A DNA stretch of 64,000 nucleotides from Pseudorhodoplanes sinuspersici (GTDB lineage: Bacteria; Pseudomonadota; Alphaproteobacteria; Rhizobiales; Xanthobacteraceae), in contig NZ_CP021112.1 in the NCBI RefSeq assembly GCF_002119765.1, forward strand, positions 1,916,501 to 1,980,500, in the 5' to 3' direction. The position numbers and the translations under genes were made by a program. Within the stretch, counting starts at the first letter, position 1; the number at the start of each line of letters is the position of its first letter. Shown piece after piece: positions 46,622 to 55,256 of the stretch. The notes beneath the pieces were generated by a model. That model did no database searches. It was not told the origin of the DNA and saw only the letters and a list, made by a program, of their open reading frames with translations.

Positions 46622-47581
46622 ATGGATGCCTTATCGGAAGTGCTGCGGATGGTTCGGTTGACTGGCGGTGTCTTCCTCGATGCGCGCTTCACCGCGCCGT
46701 GGTGCGTGACGGCGAACATGGACGCAGACGACGTCAAGCCTTTCCTCGCAACACCCACCCAGCTTATTGCCTACCACGTGATCATCGAAGGCAGGCTGCT
46801 GGCATCGATTCCCGGCGAGCCCTCGATTGAGGTCAGTGCCGGCGAGGTGTTGCTGTTTCCGGGCAATGACGGCCACATCCTCGCAAGCGCGCACGGCTTG
46901 CCGCTGGTGCGGACCGGAACCCTGATCCAGCCCGCCGCCAACGGCGGACTTGCCCGCGTCGATCACGGCGGCGGAGGCGATGTCACGAAGATCATCTGCG
47001 GCTTTCTGGCGAGCGAGCAGGGCTATAATCCGTTAATCGCCGCGTTGCCGCGTATGCTCAAGCTCGATCTGCGAGAAGCCACTTCGCGGGAATGGGTGGA
47101 GGCATCGGTGCGGTTTGCCGCGTCCGAGCTTGCGGTCGGCAAGCTGCCGTCGTCCAGCGTGATGTCGCGGCTATCCGAGACGCTGCTGGTCGAAGCCGTG
47201 CGCGAATACTCGTCCACCCTACCGGAGAACGAAACCGGCTGGCTCAATGGACTGCGCGACCCTTATGTCGGGCGCGCGCTGGCGTTGATCCACGGCAATA
47301 TCGGCAAGGACTGGTCGGCCGAGGATTTGGCGAAGGAGGTGGCGTTGTCGCGCAGCGCCTTCGTCGATCGCTTCACCTCGCTCGTCGGCATGCCGCCGAT
47401 CCGCTATCTGACGGTGTGGCGGCTGCGGACCGCAAAGCTGCACCTGCGCGAGAAGCAGACCACCATCGCGCAGCTCGCTTATTCCGTCGGCTACCAGTCG
47501 GAAGAAGCCTTCAGCCGCGCCTTCAAGCGCGAATTCGGCGTCTCGCCTGCGCATTGGAGAGACGACCGGGCGGCGGGCTAA
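46622..47581 (+). CDS. AraC-family regulator with N-terminal cupin domain
   Basis: A 319-residue protein: an N-terminal cupin_6-type sensor domain (VFLDARFTAPWCVTANM, AYHVIIEGRLLASIPGEPSIEVSAGEVLLFPGNDGH) and a C-terminal double helix-turn-helix (DLAKEVALSRSAFVDRFTSLVG, YSVGYQSEEAFSRAFKREFGVSPAHWR). ATG 46622 gives the MDALSEVLRMVRLTGGVF start usual for the family. It is divergent from the rhodanese gene. The ligand is unknown. Confidence 0.93.
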   Translation: MDALSEVLRMVRLTGGVFLDARFTAPWCVTANMDADDVKPFLATPTQLIAYHVIIEGRLLASIPGEPSIEVSAGEVLLFPGNDGHILASAHGLPLVRTGTLIQPAANGGLARVDHGGGGDVTKIICGFLASEQGYNPLIAALPRMLKLDLREATSREWVEASVRFAASELAVGKLPSSSVMSRLSETLLVEAVREYSSTLPENETGWLNGLRDPYVGRALALIHGNIGKDWSAEDLAKEVALSRSAFVDRFTSLVGMPPIRYLTVWRLRTAKLHLREKQTTIAQLAYSVGYQSEEAFSRAFKREFGVSPAHWRDDRAAG

Positions 47582-47609
47582 TCCCCCGCCCGTATGCGGA
47601 TGGATCGCC

Positions 47610-48905
47610 TCAATACTTCGCCGAGATCGGCAGCTCTTCGGCCGGGAACAGCGAAATCACCTTGCAGCCCTTGTCGGTGACCACGACCTCTTCCTCGATG
47701 CGGGCGCCGGAATAGCCGTCGGTCGCCGGGCAATAGGTCTCGATCGCGAACACCATGCCTTCCTTGATCTCGGTCGGGTGATCCATCGACACAACACGCG
47801 AGATGATCGGCCGCTCATGCAGCGCAAGTCCCAAACCATGCGCGAATTGCAGGCCGAACGCGCTCATCTCGTCGGGGAAGCCGAACTCGGGCGCTTTCGG
47901 AAACGCTTCGCAGATCTGCGAGGTCATCGCGCCCGGCTTGATCCGCGCCATCGCATTGTCGAGCCATTCACGCGCCTTCTTGTAGGCGTCGCGCTGACTG
48001 TCGGTCGCGCGCACCACATTGAAGGTGCGGTAATAGCAGGTGCGATAGCCCATGAAGCTCTGCAAAATGTCGAAGAAGGCCTGATCGCCCGGCCGGATCA
48101 GCCGGTCGGTGAAATTGTGCGGATGCGGATTGCAGCGCTCGCCGGAAATCGCATTGATTGCTTCGACATCATCGGAACCGTGGGTGTAGAGAAACTTGTT
48201 CACCTCGGCGACGATGTCGTTCTCGCGCACGCCCGGCCGCAGCTTCTCGTTGATCAGGTCATAGGCGCCATCGACCATCGCCGCAGCGCGATTGAGCAGC
48301 GCGATCTCGTCGATCGATTTGATCTCGCGCGCTTCCAGCATCACCTGCTGGCCGTCCTTAACCTTCAGCCCGGCTTTCTCCAGTTCGAACATCATCGGCG
48401 GCTCGATGATGTCGACACCAAGCGGCATGTCGGCAACGCCGGCTTCGCGCAACAGCGCTGCGATCTCTTCCGCATGCCGCTTCATCAGACCGAACGCCGG
48501 ATCCACCGTGCCGCGCAAACCGACAAGACCGGCCTTGCAATTTTTCGGCTTCAGCCATGGCGCATACAGCTTGTGATGCACGGCCGCCGAGCCGAAATCC
48601 CACAGGATCGGATCGGGCGAACCGCGTGTCAGCAACGCCCAGCGCGAAAGCTTGTCGCGCTCCCATTCGCCGATCTTGGTCGAGGTCAGGTAGCGGATGT
48701 TGTTGACATCGAACACCAGCAGCGCGCCGAGCTCTGAATTATCCAGCGCCATCCGCGCGCGAGAGAGCCTGTAAGTATGCAGCCGGCGGTAATCGACGCG
48801 CTCCTCGAAATCGACCCCCATGATGCCCAGAGACGGCAGCGCCCGCCCCCAGTTATGACGCGGGTTGATGTCTTCGGCGCTGATCTTGCGAACTGTCTGG
48901 TCCAT
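47610..48905 (-). CDS. M24-family (pita-bread fold) protein, Xaa-Pro peptidase/DddP-like, metal site altered
   Basis: A 431-residue protein with an N-terminal creatinase-like domain and a C-terminal pita-bread domain. Of the five metal ligands of M24 peptidases, Asp279 (AFFDIL), the His in FAHGLGLALHE, Glu in VFAIETYC and Glu in RIEEEVVV remain, but the second Asp is Cys290 in GYRTCYYRT. The whole resembles Xaa-Pro peptidases and the DMSP lyase DddP, both M24 members. GGGAGAGG lies before ATG 48905. Without the Asp, a non-metal (creatinase-like) or altered mechanism is possible. Confidence 0.85.
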   Translation of the reverse strand: MDQTVRKISAEDINPRHNWGRALPSLGIMGVDFEERVDYRRLHTYRLSRARMALDNSELGALLVFDVNNIRYLTSTKIGEWERDKLSRWALLTRGSPDPILWDFGSAAVHHKLYAPWLKPKNCKAGLVGLRGTVDPAFGLMKRHAEEIAALLREAGVADMPLGVDIIEPPMMFELEKAGLKVKDGQQVMLEAREIKSIDEIALLNRAAAMVDGAYDLINEKLRPGVRENDIVAEVNKFLYTHGSDDVEAINAISGERCNPHPHNFTDRLIRPGDQAFFDILQSFMGYRTCYYRTFNVVRATDSQRDAYKKAREWLDNAMARIKPGAMTSQICEAFPKAPEFGFPDEMSAFGLQFAHGLGLALHERPIISRVVSMDHPTEIKEGMVFAIETYCPATDGYSGARIEEEVVVTDKGCKVISLFPAEELPISAKY

Positions 48906-48954
48906 GGGGTTCCTCTCCCTATGACATTCACGCCAGTTGATTTATTATACTGCA

Positions 48955-49256
48955 ATGGGCGCGTTTGTTTACATGCTCCGTTGCCGCGATGGATCTTATT
49001 ATGTCGGTTCTGCCACAGGTAACGATTTGACGAAACGCTTTGCGGAACACGCGAAGGATATACTTTCTCGCGCCGCCCGGTCGAACTCGTGTGGTCGCAA
49101 TTTTTCGACCGGATTACCGATGCGATTGCGGTGGAACGGCAAATTAAGGGTTGGAGCCGGGCTAAGAAGGAGGCGCTGGTTGAGGGGAATTGGGACGTGC
49201 TTCAGCACTTCGCGAAACGTCGTGCCGGCAAGCCTAAACTATCTCCGTCATCCTGA
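48955..49256 (+). pseudogene. GIY-YIG endonuclease-like gene with one-base frameshift
   Basis: ATG 48955 starts MGAFVYMLRCRDGSYYVGSAT, the GIY-YIG hallmark, and reads TKRFAEHAK. Then the frame changes: the expected continuation GYTFSRRPVELVWSQFF, RITDAIAVERQIKGWSRAKK and ALVEGNWDVLQ is in another plus-strand frame, ending at TGA 49254-49256. The break is near 49055-49062 and one missing base explains it; repaired, the product would have 100 residues, exactly family size. It ends inside a palindromic repeat. Confidence 0.85.
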
Positions 49257-49368
49257 GGTGCCCGGCAAAGCCGAGCCTCGAAGGATGCGCGGCCCTGATC
49301 TGCCGGTGCGATATGGGCCGTCGTCCTTCGAGGCCATCGCTGCGCGATGGCACCTCAGGATGACGGAG
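49243..49368. repeat. nested palindromic element with 20-bp perfect arms
   Basis: CTCCGTCATCCTGAGGTGCC at 49243-49262 is the exact reverse complement of 49349-49368. Inside it are further arms GCCTCGAAGGA and TCCTTCGAGGC. The text (GTCATCCTGAGGTGCC) is a dispersed intergenic element that I recall from Bradyrhizobium and relatives. It overlaps the end of the GIY-YIG pseudogene. Confidence 0.9.
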
Positions 49369-49400
49369 TGGAGCGGCGGGCTCCAGATCTATCACAGAGG

Positions 49401-49871
49401 CTAATCCGCGCCCATCTCCGGAATGGCTTTCACCACATCGCGCAAGGCCGTGCGCAACTTTTTTGCCGCGCCGGAACCATAAGCCAATTCGAATTCCTTT
49501 TGCGCCTTCTTCCAGGCGGCGAGCGCTTCCTTCGCGCGCTCGCGGCCGGCCGCGGTCAGGTTGATCACGCGCTTTCGTCCGTCCTCCGCTGCTTCGATCT
49601 TCACGAGGCCATCGCGCTCCAGCGGCTGGACGGCACGGCTGGTGGTGGTGCGATCCATCGCCATGGCCTCGGCGATCTCGTTGATCGACATCGGGCCGCG
49701 CCGCGAGAGCTTCGACAATATCGAATATTGCGAGCTTTTCAGGCCAAGTGGCGCCAGATGCGCGTCATAGAACTGGCTGACCCGCCGCGCGGCCTGCCGG
49801 ATCGCGAGGCAGTTGCAGTGCGTAAGTTCCAGGGCCGGCGTTTCGTCCATCTTGTTTTGCATGGCTCGCAT
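49401..49871 (-). CDS. MarR-family transcriptional regulator
   Basis: A protein of about 156 residues with the MarR winged helix (GLKSSQYSILSKLSRRGPMSINEIAEAMAMDRTTTSRAVQPLERDGLV, the last part the recognition helix and wing). The longest frame begins at 49916, but that start lies inside the operator, so ATG 49871, 49862 or 49850 is more likely; none has a strong ribosome site. It is divergent from a MATE exporter with two palindromes between, the classic repressor/efflux arrangement. Confidence 0.92.
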   Translation of the reverse strand: MRAMQNKMDETPALELTHCNCLAIRQAARRVSQFYDAHLAPLGLKSSQYSILSKLSRRGPMSINEIAEAMAMDRTTTSRAVQPLERDGLVKIEAAEDGRKRVINLTAAGRERAKEALAAWKKAQKEFELAYGSGAAKKLRTALRDVVKAIPEMGAD

Positions 49872-49879
49872 TCCAGAAC

Positions 49880-49918
49880 ACGTGCATATACACGTTGTCA
49901 ATACGTGCATATGCACGT
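49880..49918. promoter_or_regulatory. twin MarR operators (ACGTGCATATGCACGT)
   Basis: A perfect 16-bp palindrome at 49903-49918 and a one-mismatch copy at 49880-49895, 23 bp apart centre to centre, fill the region between the divergent MarR and MATE starts. The spacing of about two helical turns suits two dimers on one DNA face. Confidence 0.85.
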
Positions 49919-49951
49919 ATGACGCCCGCCGATCAAGAGATGGAGAGCCTG

Positions 49952-51355
49952 ATGGATCCGCGCACCCGCGCTTTGCTGGAAGCCCCGATCGGGCGGACGA
50001 TCCTGCGGCTCGCCATGCCGAATGTCGCGGTGATGGTGATCCAGGCTGCCATCGGTCTGGTCGAGACCTATTTCATTGCCAAGCTCGGCACAGATGCTTT
50101 GGCGGGCCTTGCGCTGGTGTTCCCGGTCCAGATGCTGTTCGTCATGATCACGGCCGGCGCGATGGGTGGCGGCATCCTCTCGGCCGTTGCGCGGGCACTC
50201 GGTTCCGGCAATGACGACAATGCGAATGCCCTGGCCTGGCAGTCCGTCTGGATCGCGCTGTCGCTCGGGCTGCTGACGACCTTCGTTGTCATTCTCATCG
50301 CGCCTTTGCTCTATGGTGCGATGGGCGGGAAGAATGGCTCGCTTTCGGCGGCCCTGATCTATTCCAATGTCGTCTTTGCGGGAGCAATTCCGCTGTGGCT
50401 CTATAACTCGCTTGCCGCTGTGATCCGTGGCACTGGCAACATGTTCGTGCCGGCTGCCGTGACTGCCGTTGGCGCTGTCATCCTGATTCCGCTGTCGCCG
50501 ATCCTGATCTTCGGGTTCGGTCCGCTGCCCGGTTTCGGCATTGCCGGCGGCGCAGCAGCGGTGGTGGTCTTTTATGTCGTCGGCAGTGCTGTGTTTGCAT
50601 ATTTCGTGTGGTCGGGCCGTGGCGTGTTGCAGCCATCTTTGAAGCCGCAGCGGTTTCGCTGGTCGCTCGCGCGCGGCATTCTGAAGATCGGGTTGCTCTC
50701 GTCGATCGCCAGCATATCCACCAACCTCACGATTGCGACGGCAACAGCGCTTGTGGGTTTCTACGGCCCGGCTGCCGTGGCCGGTTTCGGCACGGCGGTG
50801 CGGCTTGAATATCTCCTCGTGCCGCTTGTCTTTGGCCTTGGCGCGCCGGTCGCCAGCATGGTCGGCACCAATATCGGCGCGGGTCAGAACAAGCGCGCTC
50901 TGCGGATCGCCTGGACCGGTGCTGCCATTTCCGGTGTGATCACGGGTCTGATCGGTGCTGCAGCCGCGGTCGAGCCGCATCTATGGCTGTCGCTGTTCGG
51001 GGAAGACGCAACCATGAATGCTGTGGGTTCACTATATCTGCGCATTGTCGGTCCGTTCTATGGCTTCTTCGGCGTCGGATTGGCGCTTTACTTTGCGGCG
51101 CAAGGTGCCGGGCGTGTCGGCTGGGCGATGGCGGCATCTTTGCTGCGCGTCGCCATCGCAGCCTTGGGTGGCTTGCTGATGGTACGGCTGGGCGCCGGAA
51201 CGGCCGGGGTGTTCGCGGCGCTCGCTGCGGCGCTCGCCATATACGGCGTGCTCAATGTCATTGCAGTTGCCTCGGGGGTCTGGTTTCGTGGCCGGGAAAC
51301 AAAAGTGGATGGCGCCACCGCACTCAAACTGGCGCCAAACGAGGGCACGACGTGA
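49952..51355 (+). CDS. MATE-family multidrug efflux transporter
   Basis: A 467-residue protein with twelve hydrophobic segments and MATE features: ILRLAMPNVAVMVIQAAIGLVETYFIAKLG, the symmetric second half beginning GILKIGLLSSIASIST, and VGTNIGAGQNKRALR. It is expected to pump cationic drugs or metabolites using Na+ or H+. GGAG lies 7 bp before ATG 49952; upstream ATGs at 49940 and 49919 are alternatives, the latter touching the operator. Its TGA overlaps the GTG of the maoC-like gene. Confidence 0.93.
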   Translation: MDPRTRALLEAPIGRTILRLAMPNVAVMVIQAAIGLVETYFIAKLGTDALAGLALVFPVQMLFVMITAGAMGGGILSAVARALGSGNDDNANALAWQSVWIALSLGLLTTFVVILIAPLLYGAMGGKNGSLSAALIYSNVVFAGAIPLWLYNSLAAVIRGTGNMFVPAAVTAVGAVILIPLSPILIFGFGPLPGFGIAGGAAAVVVFYVVGSAVFAYFVWSGRGVLQPSLKPQRFRWSLARGILKIGLLSSIASISTNLTIATATALVGFYGPAAVAGFGTAVRLEYLLVPLVFGLGAPVASMVGTNIGAGQNKRALRIAWTGAAISGVITGLIGAAAAVEPHLWLSLFGEDATMNAVGSLYLRIVGPFYGFFGVGLALYFAAQGAGRVGWAMAASLLRVAIAALGGLLMVRLGAGTAGVFAALAAALAIYGVLNVIAVASGVWFRGRETKVDGATALKLAPNEGTT

Positions 51356-51813
51356 CGACTGAAGCGCCGCTCTATCTGGAGGATCTCTCTCCCGGCCAGA
51401 CATTCGAATCCCGATCGGTAACGGTCACCGCCGATGCCATCAAGGCCTATGCCGCGCAATTCGATCCGCAGCCGTTTCATATCGATGAAGCCACAGCCGC
51501 CGACACTTTCTTCAAGGGTCTTGCCGCCAGCGGCTGGCATACCGCATCGATGACCATGAGCCTGCTGGTCGATGGCGGCCTGCCGATTGCCGGCGGCATT
51601 ATCGGTGCCGGCGTCGAGGATATCCGCTGGCCGCGTGCGGTACGTCCGGGCGATACGCTCCGGCTGGTGTCCGAAGTCCTTGAAACGCGGCCGTCAAAGT
51701 CGCGGCCGGACCAGGGACTGGTAAAGGTGCGGACGACAACCTTCAATCAGAACGGCGAGCCGGTGCAGGTCATGACGTCGAATCTGGTGGTGCAGAGAAA
51801 GGCGGCGCGCTAA
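51352..51813 (+). CDS. MaoC-family (hotdog fold) dehydratase
   Basis: A 153-residue R-specific enoyl-CoA hydratase-like protein: YLEDLSPGQTFESRSVTV, the hydratase-2 region QFDPQPFHIDEATAADTFFKGLAASGWHTA (Asp and His are the expected catalytic pair), and GIEDIRWPRAV-like VEDIRWPRAVRPGDTLR. GTG 51352 overlaps the MATE stop as GTGA, so it is translated after the efflux gene. A functional link between the two is not obvious. Confidence 0.9.
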   Translation: MTTEAPLYLEDLSPGQTFESRSVTVTADAIKAYAAQFDPQPFHIDEATAADTFFKGLAASGWHTASMTMSLLVDGGLPIAGGIIGAGVEDIRWPRAVRPGDTLRLVSEVLETRPSKSRPDQGLVKVRTTTFNQNGEPVQVMTSNLVVQRKAAR

Positions 51814-51870
51814 ATACCGGCCGCGGGGCAGCGTCTCAACTGGCGGTAACGTGAAGGTCTGGCCGAACTG

Positions 51871-52953
51871 ATGTCGTCTGGTTCCACGCGCGACGTTCCG
51901 GAATGGCTGATTTCCGGCGGCATCTTGACTCTGATTCTTGTTGCGTTTGTTTTCGATATCTTCACGCCACCTGACGACGTGACGATCTGCTTCATCTATT
52001 CCGTTATCCTTGCGCTCGGCATTTTCAGCCGTTACCGGATTGCTTACTGGTTTGCGGCGCTGACGACCGTTTTGTCGATGCTTGGCTCGCTTTTTTCCCC
52101 GCCGCCGGACACAGCGCATGTTGTTTTTCTCGCCAACCGCGCGATTGCGATCGTATCGCAATGGATCATTGCGTTCCTGGTGACGAACCGCAAGAAGACC
52201 GAAGCGCTGATGCGGGCCGATCTGGAAGAACAGAAGGCCAATGTGGAAACCAGCCGCCGCTTTCTCGACGTCCTGTCGCACGAGATCGGAACATCGCTCA
52301 CGACCATTGACGGTCAGGCTTTTCTCCTGAAAAGGGGATTGATGGAGTCCGACCGCAATCTTGTCCGCGCCGACAAGATACGGAATGCGGTTCGTCATAT
52401 TCAGGCGATTGTGCAACAGGTTCAGCTTGCGTCCGAGGTTGGCGAACGCACGGCAGAATTGCACATCGATGCCGTCGCCCTGCGCGCGCTGGTCGAGGAT
52501 GTCGTGCTGGACACGAACGCCGAAGCGGTGACGATCGAGACAGATCTTGCGACTCTGCCAGCGACGATTTCGGGAGACCCGGACATGCTGCGGCAGATCA
52601 TCGGCAACATCCTGTCCAATGCGGTCAAGTTCTCGCATCCGAACGGCATGGTTTCTGTCAATGGTGAAAGCCGTGATGGCTATGCGATCCTGACCGTCAG
52701 TGATCGCGGCCGGGGAATTCCCGAGGACGAGAAGGCCAAGATTTTTTCGCCCTATTATCGGGCACGCAACAGCCGCGGCAGCCATGGTGCCGGTATCGGC
52801 CTTTACGTGGTCAAGCAATTCGTCGAAACCCATGGCGGAACGATCCGGATCGACAGTACGCTTGGGCAGGGGACGGCGGTCACGGTCAGTTTGCCGATCA
52901 TGAGCCCGTCAAAGGATGACAATCGTGACGAAGCCGCACCTCCTCTGCATTGA
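51871..52953 (+). CDS. membrane sensor histidine kinase
   Basis: A 360-residue kinase: four or so N-terminal membrane segments (residues 13-30, 38-52, 58-74, 86-105) that probably form a sensor, a short coil, an H-box with His137 (FLDVLSHEIGTSLTTIDG), and a HATPase domain (IIGNILSNAVKF, DRGRGIPEDE, GAGIGLYVVK). The H-box lacks the usual SHELRTPLT wording. Its 3' end overlaps the response regulator gene by 38 bp, and the two form an operon. Confidence 0.92.
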   Translation: MSSGSTRDVPEWLISGGILTLILVAFVFDIFTPPDDVTICFIYSVILALGIFSRYRIAYWFAALTTVLSMLGSLFSPPPDTAHVVFLANRAIAIVSQWIIAFLVTNRKKTEALMRADLEEQKANVETSRRFLDVLSHEIGTSLTTIDGQAFLLKRGLMESDRNLVRADKIRNAVRHIQAIVQQVQLASEVGERTAELHIDAVALRALVEDVVLDTNAEAVTIETDLATLPATISGDPDMLRQIIGNILSNAVKFSHPNGMVSVNGESRDGYAILTVSDRGRGIPEDEKAKIFSPYYRARNSRGSHGAGIGLYVVKQFVETHGGTIRIDSTLGQGTAVTVSLPIMSPSKDDNRDEAAPPLH

Positions 52954-53521
52954 AGATGACGCGGACACCTGTGAACTCCTGGTGGAGGTCCTGACCGGTG
53001 ACGGCTTCAATGTTTCTGCTGTGCAGTCCGGACTGGCGGGATTGTCGGCGCTGGAGAGCAAGCCCGATCTCGTTCTCTGCGACATCGATCTGCCGGATGT
53101 ATCGGGCTTCGAAGTGCTGGAGCGCATTCGCGCGGGAAGTCTTCTGTCTCTCGGTGTGCCGTTTATCTTCCTGACGGCTTTCTCCCAGCGCACGCATCAA
53201 ATTCATGCGCGGCAACTCGGTTGCGATGATTACGTCACCAAGCCGATCGACTTTGAATTGCTCACCGCGATCATCCGCCATCGCCTCAGTGCCGTCGCCG
53301 AGCGCAAGGCCGACAACACCGAGCTGAAGCTCACCGACCGCGAGCTGGAAGCGCTGACCTGGGTGGCGCGCGGTAAGTCGTCGGCCGATATCGCAGTGAT
53401 CCTCGGCATCAGCGAGCGAACGGTGAATTTCCACATGGACAATGCGATGCGGAAAGCCGGTGTTTCCACGCGCGTCCAGGCCGCCGTCAAATGCGCCATG
53501 CTGGGTCTGATCGCGCCGTAA
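52916..53521 (+). CDS. response regulator with LuxR-type DNA-binding domain
   Basis: A 201-residue protein: receiver domain (Asp56 in LVLCDIDLP, Thr in FLTAF, Lys109 in YVTKP) and a C-terminal LuxR/NarL helix-turn-helix (LTDRELEALTWVARGKSSADIAVILGISERTVNFH). It is the partner of the kinase. ATG 52916 is given, but GTG 52925 has AAAGGA eight bases upstream and is a good alternative. Confidence 0.92.
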   Translation: MTIVTKPHLLCIEDDADTCELLVEVLTGDGFNVSAVQSGLAGLSALESKPDLVLCDIDLPDVSGFEVLERIRAGSLLSLGVPFIFLTAFSQRTHQIHARQLGCDDYVTKPIDFELLTAIIRHRLSAVAERKADNTELKLTDRELEALTWVARGKSSADIAVILGISERTVNFHMDNAMRKAGVSTRVQAAVKCAMLGLIAP

Positions 53522-53545
53522 ACATCGATCCGCCGGGGAGCCTGC

Positions 53546-53563
53546 CCTGTCAACCTTGACAGG
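53546..53563. promoter_or_regulatory. perfect palindrome CCTGTCAACCTTGACAGG
   Basis: Two 8-bp arms with a 2-base centre, 25 bp after the response regulator stop and 45 bp before the small membrane gene start. TTGACA in the right arm could also be a -35 element. It may be an operator for the LuxR-type regulator. Confidence 0.5.
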
Positions 53564-53608
53564 TACCCCTGACATCACAAGCCCGTCAGATTTGGCCACA
53601 TTCTCAAA

Positions 53609-53839
53609 ATGAGGCCTCTTATGGCATCCCTGTGGCTTATGGCTTTATACGCGATCATCGCCTTCGTTCTTCAGGCGCTGTCGGTCGCGGTGATTTACAT
53701 GTTCGAAAGCGCGCTTGGTACTTGGAGCGCTGTCGTCTTCATCACAACCTATTTGCTGATGTTCTGGGTGGCCTGGCCAATCGCATTGCGATTGACCGAG
53801 CCGAAAGTCGAAGCCGTAGCAAGCGCGCAAAAAGCCTGA
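53609..53839 (+). CDS. small two-helix membrane protein
   Basis: A 76-residue protein with two hydrophobic segments (about residues 6-31 and 40-61; LMALYAIIAFVLQALSVAVIYMF, TTYLLMFWVAWPIAL) and a short acidic C-terminus. It follows the two-component pair, separated by the palindrome, and converges on the MetE-like gene. Function unknown; control by the response regulator is a possibility from position only. Confidence 0.65.
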   Translation: MRPLMASLWLMALYAIIAFVLQALSVAVIYMFESALGTWSAVVFITTYLLMFWVAWPIALRLTEPKVEAVASAQKA

Positions 53840-53862
53840 TCGCCTGACTGAACGCGGCGTTA

Positions 53863-55029
53863 CTACGCCGCGTCTCTTTTGCCCCACAGACGCTGCGAAG
53901 CGATGTCGGCGCCTTCGCGCAGCGATTTCAGTTTCAACCACACGACAGCCTCGACCACCCATTCACGATTGGTGAAGGTGCCGAAGCCGCAATCGGTCGA
54001 AGCGATCACGCGCTCCCGGTCGCCAACGGCCGCCACCGCTTCCTCGATACGGCGTGCAACCACTTCCGGATGCTCGACGAAGTTCGACGTGGTCTCGATC
54101 ACGCCGGGCAGCAGGACCATGTTCGCGGGGAGCGGATGCTGCTTGAATGCGGCATATTCATGCGCGTGGCGCGGATTGGAAAATTCGATCGACAGCGCGC
54201 CGACCTTCGCCTGATAAAGCGCCGGCAGGATCTTCGCCAGCGGCACATCGTGGATGTGCGGGCCTTCCCAGTTTCCGTAGCAGATATGCAGCCGCACGCG
54301 ATCGGCCGGGATACCGTCGATGCCTTTGTTGATCGCATCGACCTGCTTTTCGACCGCTTTCACGAAGTCCGCGTCCGACAGGTCGCGATGAAACATCGTG
54401 CGATCCATGGCGAGGTCCGGCGCGTCGATCTGCAGTAGCAGGCCGGCTTTGTGGATTGCCTGATATTCGTGCGCCATCTCGCGCGCCAGGGCGTCGAGAT
54501 AGTCGTCGTTGCTCTTGTAATAGGCGTTGAGCATGGTCGAGGCGATGATGCCGGGCGACGCTGCCGTCATGAACATTTCCGGAAAGGTCTTGCCGGCGAT
54601 ATTTTTCACACGCGCCAGTTCGCTCTCGATCGGTTTGATATCGAGATATTTCACCTCGCTCTGGGCTTCCGGCGCGTTCTGCTGCTTGGAGGTGTGCGGG
54701 AAACGATGGGTCAGATATTTGACCAGATCGGGAAATTCCTCGAATTCCTTCCCGCGCCGCCGCTTGGAAATACCGGCAAAGCCGGACATGCGCTGCGGTA
54801 CATAGGTCTGGAAGCCGACCCGCTGCTGCTCGCCATCGTTGCCGATGTCGATCCCGGCCGCCGCCTGCTTTTCCACGACATGGCGGACCGCCTTGTCCAT
54901 CTCCGAGGCCATCTCGGCCGCGTCGAATGCCTCGCCGGCCTCACGCCGCAACAGCATGTCGGACAGTTTCTCGTTGCGCGGCAGGCTGCCGACATGGGTC
55001 GTGAGAATGCGGTCACGGCTTTGCAGCAT
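53863..55029 (-). CDS. MetE-like cobalamin-independent methionine synthase family protein
   Basis: A 388-residue protein corresponding to the C-terminal catalytic half of MetE: ILTTHVGSLPR, GIDIGNDGEQQRVGF, the zinc region HICYGNWEG and STDCGFGTFTN. Length and single domain suggest one of the MetE-like enzymes that use non-folate methyl donors or act in other thiol methyl transfers rather than standard MetE. GGAGAG lies before ATG 55029. It is divergent from the benzoate-CoA-ligase-like gene. Confidence 0.88.
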   Translation of the reverse strand: MLQSRDRILTTHVGSLPRNEKLSDMLLRREAGEAFDAAEMASEMDKAVRHVVEKQAAAGIDIGNDGEQQRVGFQTYVPQRMSGFAGISKRRRGKEFEEFPDLVKYLTHRFPHTSKQQNAPEAQSEVKYLDIKPIESELARVKNIAGKTFPEMFMTAASPGIIASTMLNAYYKSNDDYLDALAREMAHEYQAIHKAGLLLQIDAPDLAMDRTMFHRDLSDADFVKAVEKQVDAINKGIDGIPADRVRLHICYGNWEGPHIHDVPLAKILPALYQAKVGALSIEFSNPRHAHEYAAFKQHPLPANMVLLPGVIETTSNFVEHPEVVARRIEEAVAAVGDRERVIASTDCGFGTFTNREWVVEAVVWLKLKSLREGADIASQRLWGKRDAA

Positions 55030-55154
55030 CTTTGGTCTCTCCCCGAACAGTTTTCGTTTGTTGCCATGGCCGTAGCACAAGATGGCATTTGGGCAAAAAT
55101 GGAAGATTGCCCAATGGCTTCAGGGGTATTGCCCACCCGCTCAACGATCGGCTG

Positions 55155-55193
55155 TTGACGGGCCAAACGCAACATGCATTATAATTCATATAA
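55155..55193 (+). promoter_or_regulatory. promoter with overlapping inverted repeat before the aryl-CoA ligase gene
   Basis: TTGACG at 55155-55160 and TATAAT at 55180-55185 with a 19-bp spacer. TTATA-N5-TATAA (55179-55193) covers the -10 element, so it could be a repressor site. It lies 60 bp before the ligase start, within the 227-bp gap to the divergent MetE-like gene. Confidence 0.5.
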
Positions 55194-55256
55194 CGTAAGA
55201 CTGCCGATGACGGCGGTCTTGCCAAAAGCAAGAAAAGTCACACAGCGGGAAGAAGC

